DNA of 64,000 nucleotides from Arcuatula senhousia (lineage: Eukaryota; Mollusca; Bivalvia; Mytilida; Mytilidae): positions 675,001-739,000 of the forward strand of contig OZ020309.1 in the NCBI GenBank assembly GCA_963971305.1. The letters are read 5' to 3'. A program made the position numbers and the translations under genes. The notes beneath the pieces were generated by a model. It saw only the letters and a program-made list of their open reading frames with translations. It was not told the DNA's origin and did no database searches. Of the stretch, positions 55,301 to 56,105 are shown piece after piece (positions within the stretch are counted from its first letter, which is position 1; every line of letters starts with the position of its first letter).

Positions 55301-55995
55301 TATAACTTCAATGATACAAAAGCTTGTCTCTTCTATGCTTTAAAAAACAGTAACAACAGAATAAATAGATAGTTATGCTCAGTCTCAAAAAGTTCAAGAA
55401 AAACAACATTATAATTAAGGCCTTTTGATTGGATAGATAAAGGTAACAAGAAAACTACCGAACTGGGATGATCAATCTCATATCCAAGAAGAATAGACAA
55501 AACAAGGCAAAGACATACAGGCGAATTAAAGATTGCAATGGCCCTGACTTGGTACAGGCATTTCAAAGAAATGGTTTGACGGAGTCAAATGTCTAGTATA
55601 CAAAATTAAGATTTAAACCGTAGGTAAACAACCCTACCTAGATTAAAATATAAGATGTTTTCCTCTATTGCAGGCATCATTCATGTACTATTTCAAAAAT
55701 TTATTTTCAGAATGTGATAGTAGTTGTCACAGGTTTAATTGCCTGGTTAATCCCTGACGTCCCAGCAGAACTCAAAGTTCAGATCAGAAAGGAAGCTTAT
55801 ATCAGCAATGAGATTATCATTAAAACAGAGCTACTCCGAGCCCAAGGGAAGTCACCTCAAGAAAGCGAGGCTGCCCTGGAAGCTGTCCAAGATCAAGTGC
55901 CTCAATATCAACTGGATGACAATGGCAGTGCTAAACTGGTACAGAGAAAATCAGCAAGTAACTCTCCAGAAAAGGAGGTAGATAACATAGTGTAG
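4232..55995 (+). CDS. ANO7: Anoctamin-7-like (TMEM16) gene, 26 coding exon positions
   Basis: Predicted ten-pass membrane protein of the TMEM16 family, whose members are Ca2+-activated chloride channels or phospholipid scramblases; which activity applies here cannot be read from sequence. Joining exon 1b to E2-E26 gives 3009 nt (1002 residues plus stop), in line with the 900-1000 residues usual for the family. All junctions are GT-AG and phases match. The N-terminal half (about 90-316) looks like the anoctamin dimerisation domain, with [13 protein letters not shown] and FEKNL motifs. The C-terminal part is the anoctamin membrane domain. Canonical Ca2+ ligands are present: N691 and E695 (NNFTE), E740 and E743 (EYLE), E772 and D776 (EIRMD), numbered on the 1b isoform. 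ANO7 is favoured over other paralogues because of QFVNYYSS, the LFGARQEEC context and the RKEAYIS-type tail; this is from memory of the family, not a search. Introns are loaded with transposons, and splice-junction tandem arrays are unusually common. Confidence 0.92.
4635..4841. mobile_element. pogo-like MITE 1 with TA target duplication
   Basis: A 207-bp non-coding element flanked by TA (4633-4634 and 4842-4843). Left end CTGTAAAAGGGGAAATTTTC and the inverted right end CTGTAAAAGGGGATAATTTC match at nearly all of 20 positions. The outermost bases CTGTAAA are shared with the full pogo-like element at 38213, suggesting mobilisation by the same transposase. Confidence 0.8.
5226..5430 (+). repeat. 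Degenerate pearl-like element fragment
   Basis: A GCCCCTGCAAAGAC...GGGGCC imperfect hairpin is followed by TCTGTCTGTCTGTC and a CTCAGAAACC-like core start. This is the layout of the other pearl-like elements here, with no recognisable 3' end. Confidence 0.45.
5609..5958. repeat. 184-bp direct duplication in the first intron
   Basis: A diverged tandem pair: GACTCATAT at 5638 and 5822, both followed by CACATC(A)CAATTAATG, ATCTGTTTGTTTAT and TAGTTGATACATGTGCCAT. Old enough to have several substitutions and indels. Confidence 0.75.
6700..6760. repeat. Small inverted repeat
   Basis: TTTCTAGAACGTTCAATT and GATTGAACGTTAAATAGAAA form imperfect arms around a short loop. It could be the core of a tiny MITE. 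Confidence 0.55.
7190..7247. repeat. Small inverted repeat
   Basis: GTTTTTATTTTGGT and ACCAAAATAAAAC form arms around about 20 bp. No coding content nearby. Confidence 0.5.
8587..8990 (-). pseudogene. hAT transposase C-terminal (dimerisation) fragment
   Basis: The minus-strand frame stays open from about 8990 to 8587 and ends in a stop. It begins [13 protein letters not shown] and continues through [34 protein letters not shown] and [16 protein letters not shown]. This is the hAT C-terminal dimerisation pattern (FPN, ERxxSxLKxIK, RLxxLxLLxIHRD), nearest to the animal 'repressor of inhibitor of protein kinase'-like hAT proteins. The catalytic part is missing, so it cannot be functional. Confidence 0.75.
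9067..9357 (+). pseudogene. Retroelement fragment, probably Penelope-like
   Basis: One frame of about 96 codons with a single internal stop reads [18 protein letters not shown], then [24 protein letters not shown] and [16 protein letters not shown]. The order IPLV, KHW, P-VAF-R-KN resembles the region after the reverse transcriptase core of Penelope-like elements. It is truncated on both sides and lies inside the hAT remnant. Confidence 0.55.
9728..10644 (+). other. Intron sequence before E2
   Basis: AT-rich; no gene and no repeat that I can assign. Confidence 0.4.
10645..10745 (+). CDS. ANO7: Anoctamin exon E2
   Basis: Acceptor tttttacag and donor gtactg. Two bases complete the codon started in exon 1a or 1b, then 33 codons (residues 48-81 of the 1b isoform) read through an acidic, serine-rich stretch ending DKSIK. 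This is the low-conservation N-terminal cytosolic region of the family. Confidence 0.8.
11037..11060 (+). CDS. ANO7: Anoctamin microexon E3 (24 nt)
   Basis: A 24-nt, phase 0-0 candidate microexon (GKKTKGEQ) between acceptor aacag and donor gtaagg. It keeps the frame whether used or skipped. Its donor side is repeated several times downstream (to about 11700), which is why the site stands out. It is too short for coding evidence; it could be chance. Confidence 0.5.
11037..11700 (+). repeat. Diverged tandem array over the E3 microexon donor
   Basis: The block CAATGGTTGAATGCTGAAGT...TTTGCATTGTGTT that follows E3 recurs starting near 11067, 11184, 11375 and 11501, with a last partial copy near 11660. 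Each is preceded by a donor-like GACAG/GTAAG, GTTAG or ATAAG. G-rich spacers of variable length separate copies. Units are about 117-190 bp and well diverged. Confidence 0.75.
11701..12868 (+). other. Intron 3 remainder
   Basis: Non-coding, AT-rich; I see nothing else to annotate. Confidence 0.4.
12869..13030 (+). CDS. ANO7: Anoctamin exon E4 (start of dimerisation domain)
   Basis: Acceptor ttttctacag, donor gtaaga, 54 codons, phase 0-0 (residues 90-143). It contains the family signatures [15 protein letters not shown] and [18 protein letters not shown]. The last part of the exon together with its donor is repeated three more times downstream. Confidence 0.95.
13031..13256 (+). repeat. 74-bp tandem array over the E4 donor
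   Basis: Three further copies of the last ~50 nt of E4 plus the donor and 10-20 nt of intron. Donor positions are 13031 (exon), 13105, 13179 and 13253. The period is exactly 74 bp and the last copy is most diverged. The copies lack an acceptor, and 74 is not a multiple of three, so use of a later donor would shift frame. Confidence 0.95.
13559..13663 (+). CDS. ANO7: Anoctamin exon E5
   Basis: Acceptor ttttgtag, donor gtaggt, 35 codons, phase 0-0 (residues 144-178). It reads [20 protein letters not shown], the most conserved block of the anoctamin N-terminal domain, ending KMPVKK. Confidence 0.95.
14481..14684. repeat. 102-bp perfect or near-perfect tandem duplication
   Basis: Copy 1 is 14481-14582 and copy 2 is 14583-14684. 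They look identical by eye, so the event is recent. It is not at a known splice site. Confidence 0.95.
14868..14975 (-). repeat. Family F pearl-like element, inverted, internally deleted
   Basis: On the minus strand it ends ATGGGGCATTATGTCTTTTG TTCTTG, as in the complete copy at 62109, and has GTCCGTCTG-type sequence and a CCCATCTAC 5' hairpin half. Most tandem core is missing. Confidence 0.6.
15719..15763 (+). CDS. ANO7: Candidate 45-nt cassette exon E6
   Basis: Acceptor gaacag (weak pyrimidine tract) and donor gtataa bracket 15 codons, [15 protein letters not shown], phase 0-0. The encoded piece falls in the variable loop between the APYEVL block and the segment before TM1. It has the same length and phases as E7 and also begins AAC, so the two may be alternative or mutually exclusive. 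Confidence 0.55.
16721..16879. mobile_element. Palindromic MITE with GTGCTTTCC termini
   Basis: The 159-bp element has inverted termini GTGCTTTCCATTATGCGGT and ACCGCATAATGGAAAGCAC, a perfect match. ACTAGG occurs directly outside both ends, offset by one base on the left, as a probable target duplication. Class uncertain. Confidence 0.8.
17231..17392. mobile_element. Foldback element, about 160 bp
   Basis: CTAGGAGGGTATGGATGCGG at the left and its near inverse CCATCCATACCCTCATCTAG at the right bound an AT-rich centre. A related GGAGGGGTATGGA segment is at 19580. Confidence 0.6.
17545..17650. repeat. Dispersed repeat family K, copy 2
   Basis: Shares AATGAGATATGGAATAAGTG and CACAACCTACA-type sequence with the copies at 2300 and 44925. 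Confidence 0.5.
18176..18646 (+). mobile_element. Family B pearl-like element, copy B1
   Basis: It starts with a TTATACCCCC...GGGGGGTATATA hairpin, then CTGTCTGTCCGTCCGTCTGT, then two ~180-bp cores (CTCGTAAGCGC, GGGGAGATAATTGGACTTAG). The end is a GTGAGCTCACTCAC palindrome, ATTA and CTTGTT. No coding. The 5' hairpin has an extra partial repeat. Confidence 0.8.
18822..18866 (+). CDS. ANO7: Candidate 45-nt cassette exon E7
   Basis: Strong acceptor ttttctatag and donor gtaaaa bracket 15 codons, [15 protein letters not shown], phase 0-0. It has the same size, phase and first codon as E6 and lies in the same variable loop. It introduces a CxxC pair. Confidence 0.55.
18867..20135 (+). other. Intron 7
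   Basis: AT-rich; no gene or assignable repeat beyond a short MITE-like arm near 19580. Confidence 0.4.
20136..20284 (+). CDS. ANO7: Anoctamin exon E8
   Basis: Acceptor tctattttag, donor gtaagt, 149 nt, exit phase 2. It encodes a basic linker (residues 209-257) ending in [18 protein letters not shown], which precedes the conserved DxFF block of E9. The last 101 nt plus the donor are tandemly duplicated just downstream. Confidence 0.88.
20285..20440 (+). repeat. 107-bp tandem duplication over the E8 donor
   Basis: The unit starting ATTGTACAGAGGATTTATAC is at 20184 (in E8), 20291 and 20398 (partial). It covers most of E8 and the GTAAGT donor, so a second perfect donor sits at 20392. 107 is not a multiple of three. 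Confidence 0.95.
20657..21007 (-). mobile_element. tRNA-derived SINE, 351 bp, with 12-bp target duplication
   Basis: On the minus strand the head (about 21007-20935) has a polymerase III A box (GGTGTAGTGGTTAACGCG) and B box (GGTTCGATCC). The body includes TGCACGTTAAAGACCCC, a motif I recall from core domains of marine invertebrate SINEs. ATATGAAATTTA flanks both ends (20645-20656 and 21008-21019). The 3' tail is AATAAATA-rich. Confidence 0.88.
21061..21155 (+). repeat. Family F remnant (ends only)
   Basis: GGGGGGCGTATAGTGTT resembles the F 5' end. It is joined to GCAAGATGGGGGATTTTGTC TTTTGGACATATTCTTGTT, the F 3' end, with the core deleted. Confidence 0.6.
21283..21401 (+). CDS. ANO7: Anoctamin exon E9
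   Basis: Acceptor caatttag, donor gtaaga, 119 nt, phases 2 to 1 (residues 258-297). It contains [15 protein letters not shown], the family motif at the end of the N-terminal domain. A second donor with 22 nt of surrounding sequence is duplicated immediately downstream. Confidence 0.95.
21402..21432 (+). repeat. 22-bp duplication of the E9 donor
   Basis: ATGCTTACTCTTTTGGTAAG at 21387 recurs at 21409 with one change. The second GTAAGA donor (21424) lies 22 nt after the first. Confidence 0.9.
21471..21655. mobile_element. pogo-like MITE 2 with TA target duplication
   Basis: 185 bp flanked by TA (21469-21470, 21656-21657). Left TTGTAAACCGGAAAATTTTC and inverted right CTGTAAACCAAAAATTTTCA ends match the 38213 pogo-like element closely (CTGTAAACYGG). 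Non-coding. Confidence 0.75.
22073..22128 (+). CDS. ANO7: Anoctamin exon E10
   Basis: Acceptor ttatttgtag, donor gtaaaa, 56 nt. It reads [19 protein letters not shown], the conserved AxxPLHxG block that leads into TM1. Confidence 0.95.
22244..23447 (+). mobile_element. Family A pearl-like element, copy A1
   Basis: TAGCTCACCTGACC...GGGTCATGGGAGCT 5' hairpin, GTCCGTCGTCTGTCTGTCC, then two long core units (ATGGCCGCCAT-type and CTCAAAAAGTATAAGAGATA). The 3' end is CAGGTGAGCGATTCAGGCTC and the GGCTCCTGGGAGCC hairpin, followed by TCTAGTTT instead of TCTTGTTT. Confidence 0.85.
23677..23780 (+). CDS. ANO7: Anoctamin exon E11
   Basis: Acceptor gatttcag, donor gttggt, 104 nt, exit phase 2 (residues 317-350). 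It contains [20 protein letters not shown], the family's WAxWxxxxKxQPL segment just before TM1. Confidence 0.95.
23788..24190 (+). repeat. Degenerate family B element
   Basis: ACCCCTGCTAACAAAG, AGAAACACCCTGTC and two eroded cores; ends near GGAGGTATCC. No intact termini. Confidence 0.55.
24301..24728 (+). repeat. 60-bp tandem array of the E12 acceptor
   Basis: Seven copies upstream of the real E12, each TATTTCAG plus about 40 nt of exon start and a T-rich tail. Exon-start positions are 24309, 24369, 24429, 24490, 24549, 24609 and 24669, with the real one at 24729. Copies 1-3 carry TAA, copy 4 TGA and copies 6-7 an ATA TGA stop. Copy 5 is open. The leftmost three copies are nearly identical to each other, which points to later homogenisation. 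Confidence 0.97.
24729..24863 (+). CDS. ANO7: Anoctamin exon E12 (TM1)
   Basis: Acceptor tatttcag, donor gtaagt, 135 nt (residues 351-395). It encodes [18 protein letters not shown] followed by a hydrophobic stretch, the first membrane segment. Its acceptor plus first ~50 nt are repeated seven times upstream (24301-24728); only this copy is joined to a full exon. Confidence 0.95.
24864..25463 (+). other. Intron 12
   Basis: AT-rich; nothing recognised. Confidence 0.4.
25464..25624 (+). CDS. ANO7: Anoctamin exon E13 (extracellular Cys cluster, TM2)
   Basis: Acceptor atattttcag, donor gtacgt, 161 nt (residues 396-449). It carries the conserved cysteine pattern of the first extracellular loop ([11 protein letters not shown] and a further Cys) and [15 protein letters not shown] of TM2. 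The 3' end with the donor is duplicated 155 bp downstream. Confidence 0.95.
25719..25873 (+). repeat. 155-bp duplication of the E13 3' end and donor
   Basis: GCCAGCAGGATKTTTGACAA at 25564 (exon) recurs at 25719 and continues through the GTACGTATTAAAG donor region and 90 bp of intron. There are only a few differences, so the event is fairly recent. Confidence 0.96.
26045..26155. repeat. Inverted repeat with about 40-bp arms
   Basis: ATACTTTCCTTTTTGATACT ATCTATATCTAG and its inverse CTAGATGTAGATAGTATCAA AAAGGAAAGTA flank a short loop. Probably a small foldback MITE; no target duplication resolved. Confidence 0.8.
26696..26778 (+). CDS. ANO7: Anoctamin exon E14
   Basis: Acceptor ttttacag, donor gtagga, 83 nt (residues 450-477). 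It reads [20 protein letters not shown], the intracellular family block FLExWKR after TM2. Confidence 0.95.
27298..27998. repeat. 30-bp minisatellite with 238-bp higher-order unit
   Basis: About 23 copies of TGTGCTTTGAGTGTAAGAAA plus TACACATATG. The spacing is 30 bp except for 28-bp units at 27561 and 27799, which define a 238-bp higher-order repeat (8 units). Both strands are open for long distances because 30 is ten codons and the unit lacks stops. It abuts the pyrimidine tract of E15. Confidence 0.97.
28017..28088 (+). CDS. ANO7: Anoctamin exon E15
   Basis: Acceptor tctttccag, donor gtaagt, 24 codons, phase 0-0 (residues 478-501). It encodes the cytosolic loop [20 protein letters not shown]. 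Its pyrimidine tract directly abuts the 30-bp minisatellite, whose last reading frame is open and in frame with this exon. Confidence 0.93.
28098..28305. mobile_element. Possible pogo-like MITE 3
   Basis: The right end CACATTTACAG followed by TA, and an interior GGGGTTATTTTTGCTTAG, match MITE 1 at 4635. The left end is eroded. Confidence 0.45.
28676..28781. repeat. Foldback, about 45-bp arms
   Basis: AGGACTTTTTAAAATCTTGA AATCAAGTTTATCA and its near inverse ending CAAGATTCAAAAGTCCT. The inner sequence GGTTTATGGTGGACCCAAAC CATAAACC extends the palindrome. Confidence 0.75.
28910..28987 (+). CDS. ANO7: Anoctamin exon E16 (TM3 start)
   Basis: Acceptor tttttgcag, donor gtgagt, 26 codons, phase 0-0 (residues 502-527). 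It reads [20 protein letters not shown], the family's PFWxRxxR motif entering TM3. Confidence 0.94.
29311..29520 (+). CDS. ANO7: Anoctamin exon E17 (TM3-TM4)
   Basis: Acceptor cattttacag, donor gtaaga, 70 codons, phase 0-0 (residues 528-597). It encodes [12 protein letters not shown] (TM3), an extracellular loop with possible N-glycosylation sites (NSS, NAS), and [20 protein letters not shown] (TM4). Confidence 0.95.
29540..31923 (+). mobile_element. Family B pearl-like element B2, with nested A2
   Basis: 5' hairpin TTATACCCCCC...GGGGGGTATATA, CTGTCTG/CCGTCTG microsatellite, about four ~180-bp cores (AACTCCTCCTAAA, GGGGAGATAATTGGACTTAG). 3' end GTGAGCTCGCTCAC then ATTA and CTTGTT. The first core is interrupted by a complete family A element. 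Confidence 0.85.
29777..31349 (+). mobile_element. Family A pearl-like element A2, nested in B2
   Basis: Begins AGCTCAACTGGCCAAAGGCC ATGTGAGCTT, (CGTCGT)n, cores with ATGGCCGCCATGGCTAAAAA. Ends with the GGCTCTTGGGAGCC hairpin and TCTTGTT. Other family B cores in the window read GACTTTTTAAATAC; here this element sits exactly between GACTTTTT and AAATAC, without a target duplication. Confidence 0.9.
31924..32438 (+). other. Intron 17 remainder
   Basis: AT-rich, with a short core-like remnant (AACTACTGATCACAGC) related to 32660-33120. No gene. Confidence 0.4.
32439..32587 (+). CDS. ANO7: Anoctamin exon E18 (TM5)
   Basis: Acceptor ctatttatag, donor gtaagt, 149 nt (residues 598-646). It reads [13 protein letters not shown] and [20 protein letters not shown], the conserved pore-lining TM5 region; the RTQ and YSS features resemble ANO7. 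Confidence 0.95.
32680..33350 (+). repeat. Degenerate pearl-like elements (family H and related)
   Basis: A CCCCTGCTTCAAAGAAGAGA GG start, TGTCTGTCCTTCGGTTGGTC and cores with CAACTGATCACAG repeated about every 180 bp. A second start with CTGTCTGTCCATACGTCC lies near 33260. No clean ends. Confidence 0.5.
33409..33463 (+). CDS. ANO7: Anoctamin exon E19
   Basis: Acceptor aattatag, donor gtaagc, 55 nt (residues 647-665). It encodes [16 protein letters not shown], the conserved GRPGxY segment between TM5 and TM6. Confidence 0.95.
33816..33916 (+). CDS. ANO7: Anoctamin exon E20 (TM6, first Ca2+ ligands)
   Basis: Acceptor taattccag, donor gtaagt, 101 nt (residues 666-698). It contains [20 protein letters not shown] and NNFTE; N691 and E695 match the TM6 Ca2+ ligands. 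Confidence 0.95.
34252..34640 (+). repeat. Degenerate family D pearl-like element
   Basis: GCCTCATCTAGATC..AGTAGAGGGGCATATA start, CTGTCTGTCTGTCCTTCTG. Two cores resemble those of the intact D copy at 38863 (TGGTTTCAAATTTGGTAMAC). Confidence 0.6.
34669..34805 (+). CDS. ANO7: Anoctamin exon E21 (TM7 Ca2+ ligands)
   Basis: Acceptor tattttcag, donor gtaggt, 137 nt, phases 2 to 1. It has a basic cytosolic stretch and then FYEYLEM; E740 and E743 match the TM7 Ca2+ ligands. The last 63 nt including the donor are duplicated twice downstream in frame, so later donors would add a second 21-residue EYLE-bearing unit. Confidence 0.94.
34806..34912 (+). repeat. 63-bp duplications of the E21 donor, in frame
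   Basis: The end of E21 from GAGGCTGCTCAGACTACAAC to the GTAGGT donor recurs at +63 (complete with donor at 34869) and +126 (partial, ending in a TAA). 63 nt is 21 codons, and the frame is open from E21 into the second copy. Confidence 0.96.
35317..37282 (-). mobile_element. Family C pearl-like element C1, inverted
   Basis: Read on the minus strand: 5' GTCTCGCCTGCAAAGCAGAG CGGGAC hairpin, (CCGG/GCG)-rich stretch, about ten 174-bp cores (GACCTTGACCTTGATTTTCC), then a region ending GCAGGCGAGACATAC..GTGTTAACTCTTGTT. The 174-bp period (58 codons) creates long spurious frames on the + strand. Confidence 0.88.
37377..37529 (+). CDS. ANO7: Anoctamin exon E22 (TM7-TM8)
   Basis: Acceptor ttttttttag, donor gtatgt, 153 nt (residues 745-795). 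It reads [20 protein letters not shown] and [13 protein letters not shown]772 and D776 match the TM8 Ca2+ ligands. It ends LADRSPDI. The last 46 nt and the donor seed the 57-bp array that follows. Confidence 0.95.
37530..38210 (+). repeat. 57-bp tandem array of the E22 donor, left part
   Basis: About 12 copies of the E22 3' end (ATAACTCATCTGAGGAGACC..CCTGATATAG) plus donor GTATG and ten intron bases. The array is split by the pogo-like element and continues at 41434. Copies vary by a few bases (GAGG/GGGG, GATATAG/GATAAAG). Confidence 0.97.
38641..38862 (-). pseudogene. pogo/Tigger-like transposase, C-terminal part
   Basis: 73 codons plus stop, beginning [15 protein letters not shown] and ending SAFTAAGI. 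This is the typical end of Tigger-like transposases (NWY.., [15 protein letters not shown]-KxAGI). It joins in frame to the N-terminal part (LDLKIN/K) when the repeat at 38863-39952 is set aside: 1161 + 222 nt, total 460 residues. Only this insertion appears to break the gene. Confidence 0.88.
38863..39952 (+). mobile_element. Family D pearl-like element, nested in the transposase
   Basis: Starts ATACCCCCACTCGTAAGAGA GGGGGCTATA (hairpin), (TCCG)n at 38906-38938, then about six ~175-bp cores (GGTTTCAAATTTGGTACACA, TTTCCAGGTCAGTCCATCAT). Ends CGAGTGGGGGTAT, the GCACGACTTAGTGC hairpin, AACCC and CTTGTT. No target duplication: the flanking TTT GTT and GATTTTAAG join into the transposase reading frame. 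Confidence 0.9.
39953..41113 (-). pseudogene. pogo/Tigger-like transposase, N-terminal part
   Basis: 387 codons open from ATG at 41113 before the nested repeat. There is a helix-turn-helix of the psq/CENP-B type around residues 50-105 ([27 protein letters not shown]). The DDE/D catalytic domain follows: D232 in [12 protein letters not shown]348 in [13 protein letters not shown]384 in [10 protein letters not shown]348 and D384 are separated by 35 residues. All three acidic residues are present and there is no internal stop. Family D repeat sequence adds a few residues and a stop. It would normally catalyse cut-and-paste at TA sites; here the protein lacks its C-terminus. Confidence 0.9.
41434..41838 (+). 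repeat. 57-bp tandem array of the E22 donor, right part
   Basis: About seven more copies following the transposon, in register with the left part once one TA is removed. With the left part the array has about 19 copies beyond the exon itself. Confidence 0.97.
41845..41942. repeat. SINE-like fragment
   Basis: Contains GTTACCTGCCCAAGTTTAGT GG and GGGTTCTCCGGTTTCCTCC. A similar GTACTCCAGTTTCCTCC lies at 44778. I recall such a segment from molluscan SINE tails. No pol III boxes or target duplication found. Confidence 0.4.
41945..42529 (+). repeat. 41-bp tandem array of the E23 acceptor
   Basis: Fourteen copies of TATTTCAG plus the first ~20 nt of E23 and a TACTGTATTTTATCAATG tail, from 41948, in register with the true acceptor at 42522-42529. 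Each copy has a usable-looking AG. 41 is not a multiple of three, yet all frames are open for most of the array, giving a 204-codon spurious frame. Confidence 0.97.
42530..42582 (+). CDS. ANO7: Anoctamin exon E23
   Basis: Acceptor tatttcag, donor gtaagt, 53 nt. With the base carried from E22 it reads [18 protein letters not shown], the family's DIGIW block. It is the last of 15 tandem 41-bp copies of its own acceptor and start. Confidence 0.95.
42809..44384 (+). mobile_element. Family A pearl-like element A3
   Basis: 5' hairpin AGCTCACCTGGACCGAAGGT CCATGTGAGCT, (CGTCGT)n, one lead region (CATGGCCACC), then about seven ~165-bp cores (GACCCCTTATAGGGGTTACA, GAAAACTATTGCAGATAGAG). Ends CAGGTGAGCGATTCAGGCTC, GGCTCCTGGGAGCC and TCTTGTT. 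Confidence 0.92.
44423..44700. mobile_element. Harbinger-like MITE with TAA target duplication
   Basis: 278 bp. Ends GGGGACAACCATTTGATTTT and, inverted, GGGGACCATTTGATTCTTAT, followed on both sides by a GGGG..CTGGCAGTTT block. TAA at 44420-44422 and 44701-44703. The 3-bp TAA/TWA duplication and G-rich tips fit PIF/Harbinger. The three overlapping minus-strand frames inside are not coding. Confidence 0.85.
44740..44860. repeat. SINE-like fragment
   Basis: GGTGGTTACCTCCAGGTACT CCAGTTTCCTCCACC and an AACACAAACACCAACACACA tail. Related to 41845-41942. Confidence 0.4.
44925..45075. repeat. Dispersed repeat family K, copy 3
   Basis: Matches 2300-2560 over GAAATGTGGAATAAGTGTAC, CACAACCTAC and CCTTCAATGTGACCAG. 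Confidence 0.6.
45214..45290 (+). repeat. Old, detached copy of the E24 start
   Basis: GCTTCTATCATCACCCTGAC GTCTGACTATAT is a diverged match to the start of E24, about 560 bp before the main array, with an AAG in place of CAG before it. Confidence 0.8.
45771..46343 (+). repeat. 81-bp tandem array of the E24 acceptor
   Basis: Seven copies before the true E24. Exon-start positions are 45776, 45857, 45938, 46019, 46100, 46182 and 46263, then 46344. The period is 81 bp (27 codons) except one 82-bp step. Each unit has a TTTTTCAG acceptor (AAG in the fifth), about 51 nt of E24 and a spacer with no stop in the exon frame. The last three are in frame with E24. Confidence 0.97.
46344..46522 (+). CDS. 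ANO7: Anoctamin exon E24 (TM9)
   Basis: Acceptor tatttttcag, donor gtaagg, 179 nt (residues 814-872). It reads [16 protein letters not shown] and then an extracellular loop with NHTLSYFD and a Cys near the end. It is the last of eight 81-bp copies of its acceptor and start; its donor region is also duplicated once. Confidence 0.95.
46523..46595 (+). repeat. 40-bp duplication of the E24 donor
   Basis: TGTCAAAATCTGCAGGTAAG at 46509 recurs at 46549 with the same donor and the following CAATATWTGGGACAACTT. Only one or two differences. Confidence 0.95.
48205..49652. mobile_element. Non-autonomous hAT-like element, 8-bp target duplication
   Basis: ACCTCAAG occurs at 48197-48204 and 49653-49660. 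Ends CAGGGGTCACCA and, inverted, CAAGGCTCACCA. 1448 bp, AT-rich, no transposase. GGGAGAAGTGAC and GGCGACTT subterminal repeats near the ends. The interior holds a long inverted repeat (48959-49389). Confidence 0.9.
48959..49389. repeat. Long inverted repeat, about 150-bp arms
   Basis: Left arm about 48959-49112, right arm about 49239-49389, roughly 90% complementary by eye, with a ~125-bp spacer. Example: CCGGAATCGATTTAATTTTT versus the inverse of AAAAATTAAATCGATTCCGG. It could be a foldback MITE inserted in the hAT element. Confidence 0.88.
50628..51537 (+). mobile_element. Family C pearl-like element C2, nested
   Basis: GTCTCGCCTGCGAAGCAGAG CGGGAC 5' hairpin, (GGC)n, four 174-bp cores (TTTTGACCTTGACCTTGATT), then GCAGGCGAGACATAC..GTGTTAACTCTTGTT. 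The sequence at 52100 shows the uninterrupted site (ACAGATTTTTAGATTTTGAT). Here the element lies between ATTTTT and AGATTTTG with no duplication. Confidence 0.9.
52179..53536 (+). mobile_element. Family A element A8, nested
   Basis: AGCTCCCCTGGCCAAAGGCC ATGTGAGCT start, (CGTCGTCGTC)n, about six ~165-bp cores, end GGCTCCTGGGAGCC TCTTGTTT. The host sequence GATGACCCCCTT...ATCTTATGACCC is seen uninterrupted at 51590. Confidence 0.88.
53943..54048 (+). CDS. ANO7: Anoctamin exon E25
   Basis: Acceptor tctcctttcag, donor gtaatt, 106 nt (residues 873-908). It reads [17 protein letters not shown] and [12 protein letters not shown], the conserved CRYRDYRxPPW block and the start of TM10. Confidence 0.95.
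54107..54712 (+). mobile_element. Family E pearl-like element
   Basis: 5' hairpin ATGTCTCCCCTCACTTTTGT GGGGAGACAT, (TCCG)n at 54151-54172, three ~175-bp cores (GTCAGCGCAACTCCTCTGAA, AAGGACACCATATGTAGTTG). Ends GGGGGGAGACATG and a GTTTTTGTAGGCAAAAAC hairpin; the expected CTTGTT is not seen. The frame at 54123-54566 is core repeat, not a gene. Confidence 0.8.
54780..54985. repeat. Dispersed repeat family J, copy 1
   Basis: AGAACTGCATACCCTCCTGG AGCACCTGAGTTTACTCTCA matches 61190 onward (about 80% by eye), through GATTTTGTCTTCAACATT..CATTGGTACC. Class unknown. Confidence 0.6.
55004..55235 (-). mobile_element. Family I pearl-like element, inverted, short
   Basis: Minus strand begins TTGTCCCCGCCGCAACAGGG AGCGGGGACA, then GGCGTCCGTCCGTC and about one core. 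The other end, near CCCCCCGCCC at 55004, has no clear terminus. Confidence 0.55.
55711..55995 (+). CDS. ANO7: Anoctamin terminal exon E26
   Basis: Acceptor ttattttcag, 94 codons and TAG at 55993. It completes TM10 ([15 protein letters not shown]) and encodes the charged cytosolic tail (RKEAYISNE, then a Gln/Ser/Glu-rich end [12 protein letters not shown]). The last 41 nt of coding sequence are repeated twice in the 3' UTR. Confidence 0.95.
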   Translation, partial: NVIVVVTGLIAWLIPDVPAELKVQIRKEAYISNEIIIKTELLRAQGKSPQESEAALEAVQDQVPQYQLDDNGSAKLVQRKSASNSPEKEVDNIV

Positions 55996-56105
55996 CAGTG
56001 AACTCTTCTGAAAAGGAGATCGAGAAGATTGTTTAGCAGTGAACTCTTCTGAAAAGGAGTTAGAGAAATCGTTTAGCAGTGAGCTCTTTTGAAAGGGAGG
56101 TTAAT
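55996..56105 (+). repeat. 41-bp tandem copies of the end of the reading frame
   Basis: GCAAGTAACTCTCCAGAAAA GGAG..ATAGTGTA in E26 (55955-55995) is followed by two or three copies, GCAGTGAACTCTTCTGAAAA GGAG, at 55996, 56037 and 56077. The TAG stop lies at the copy boundary, so the additional copies are in the 3' UTR. Confidence 0.9.
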
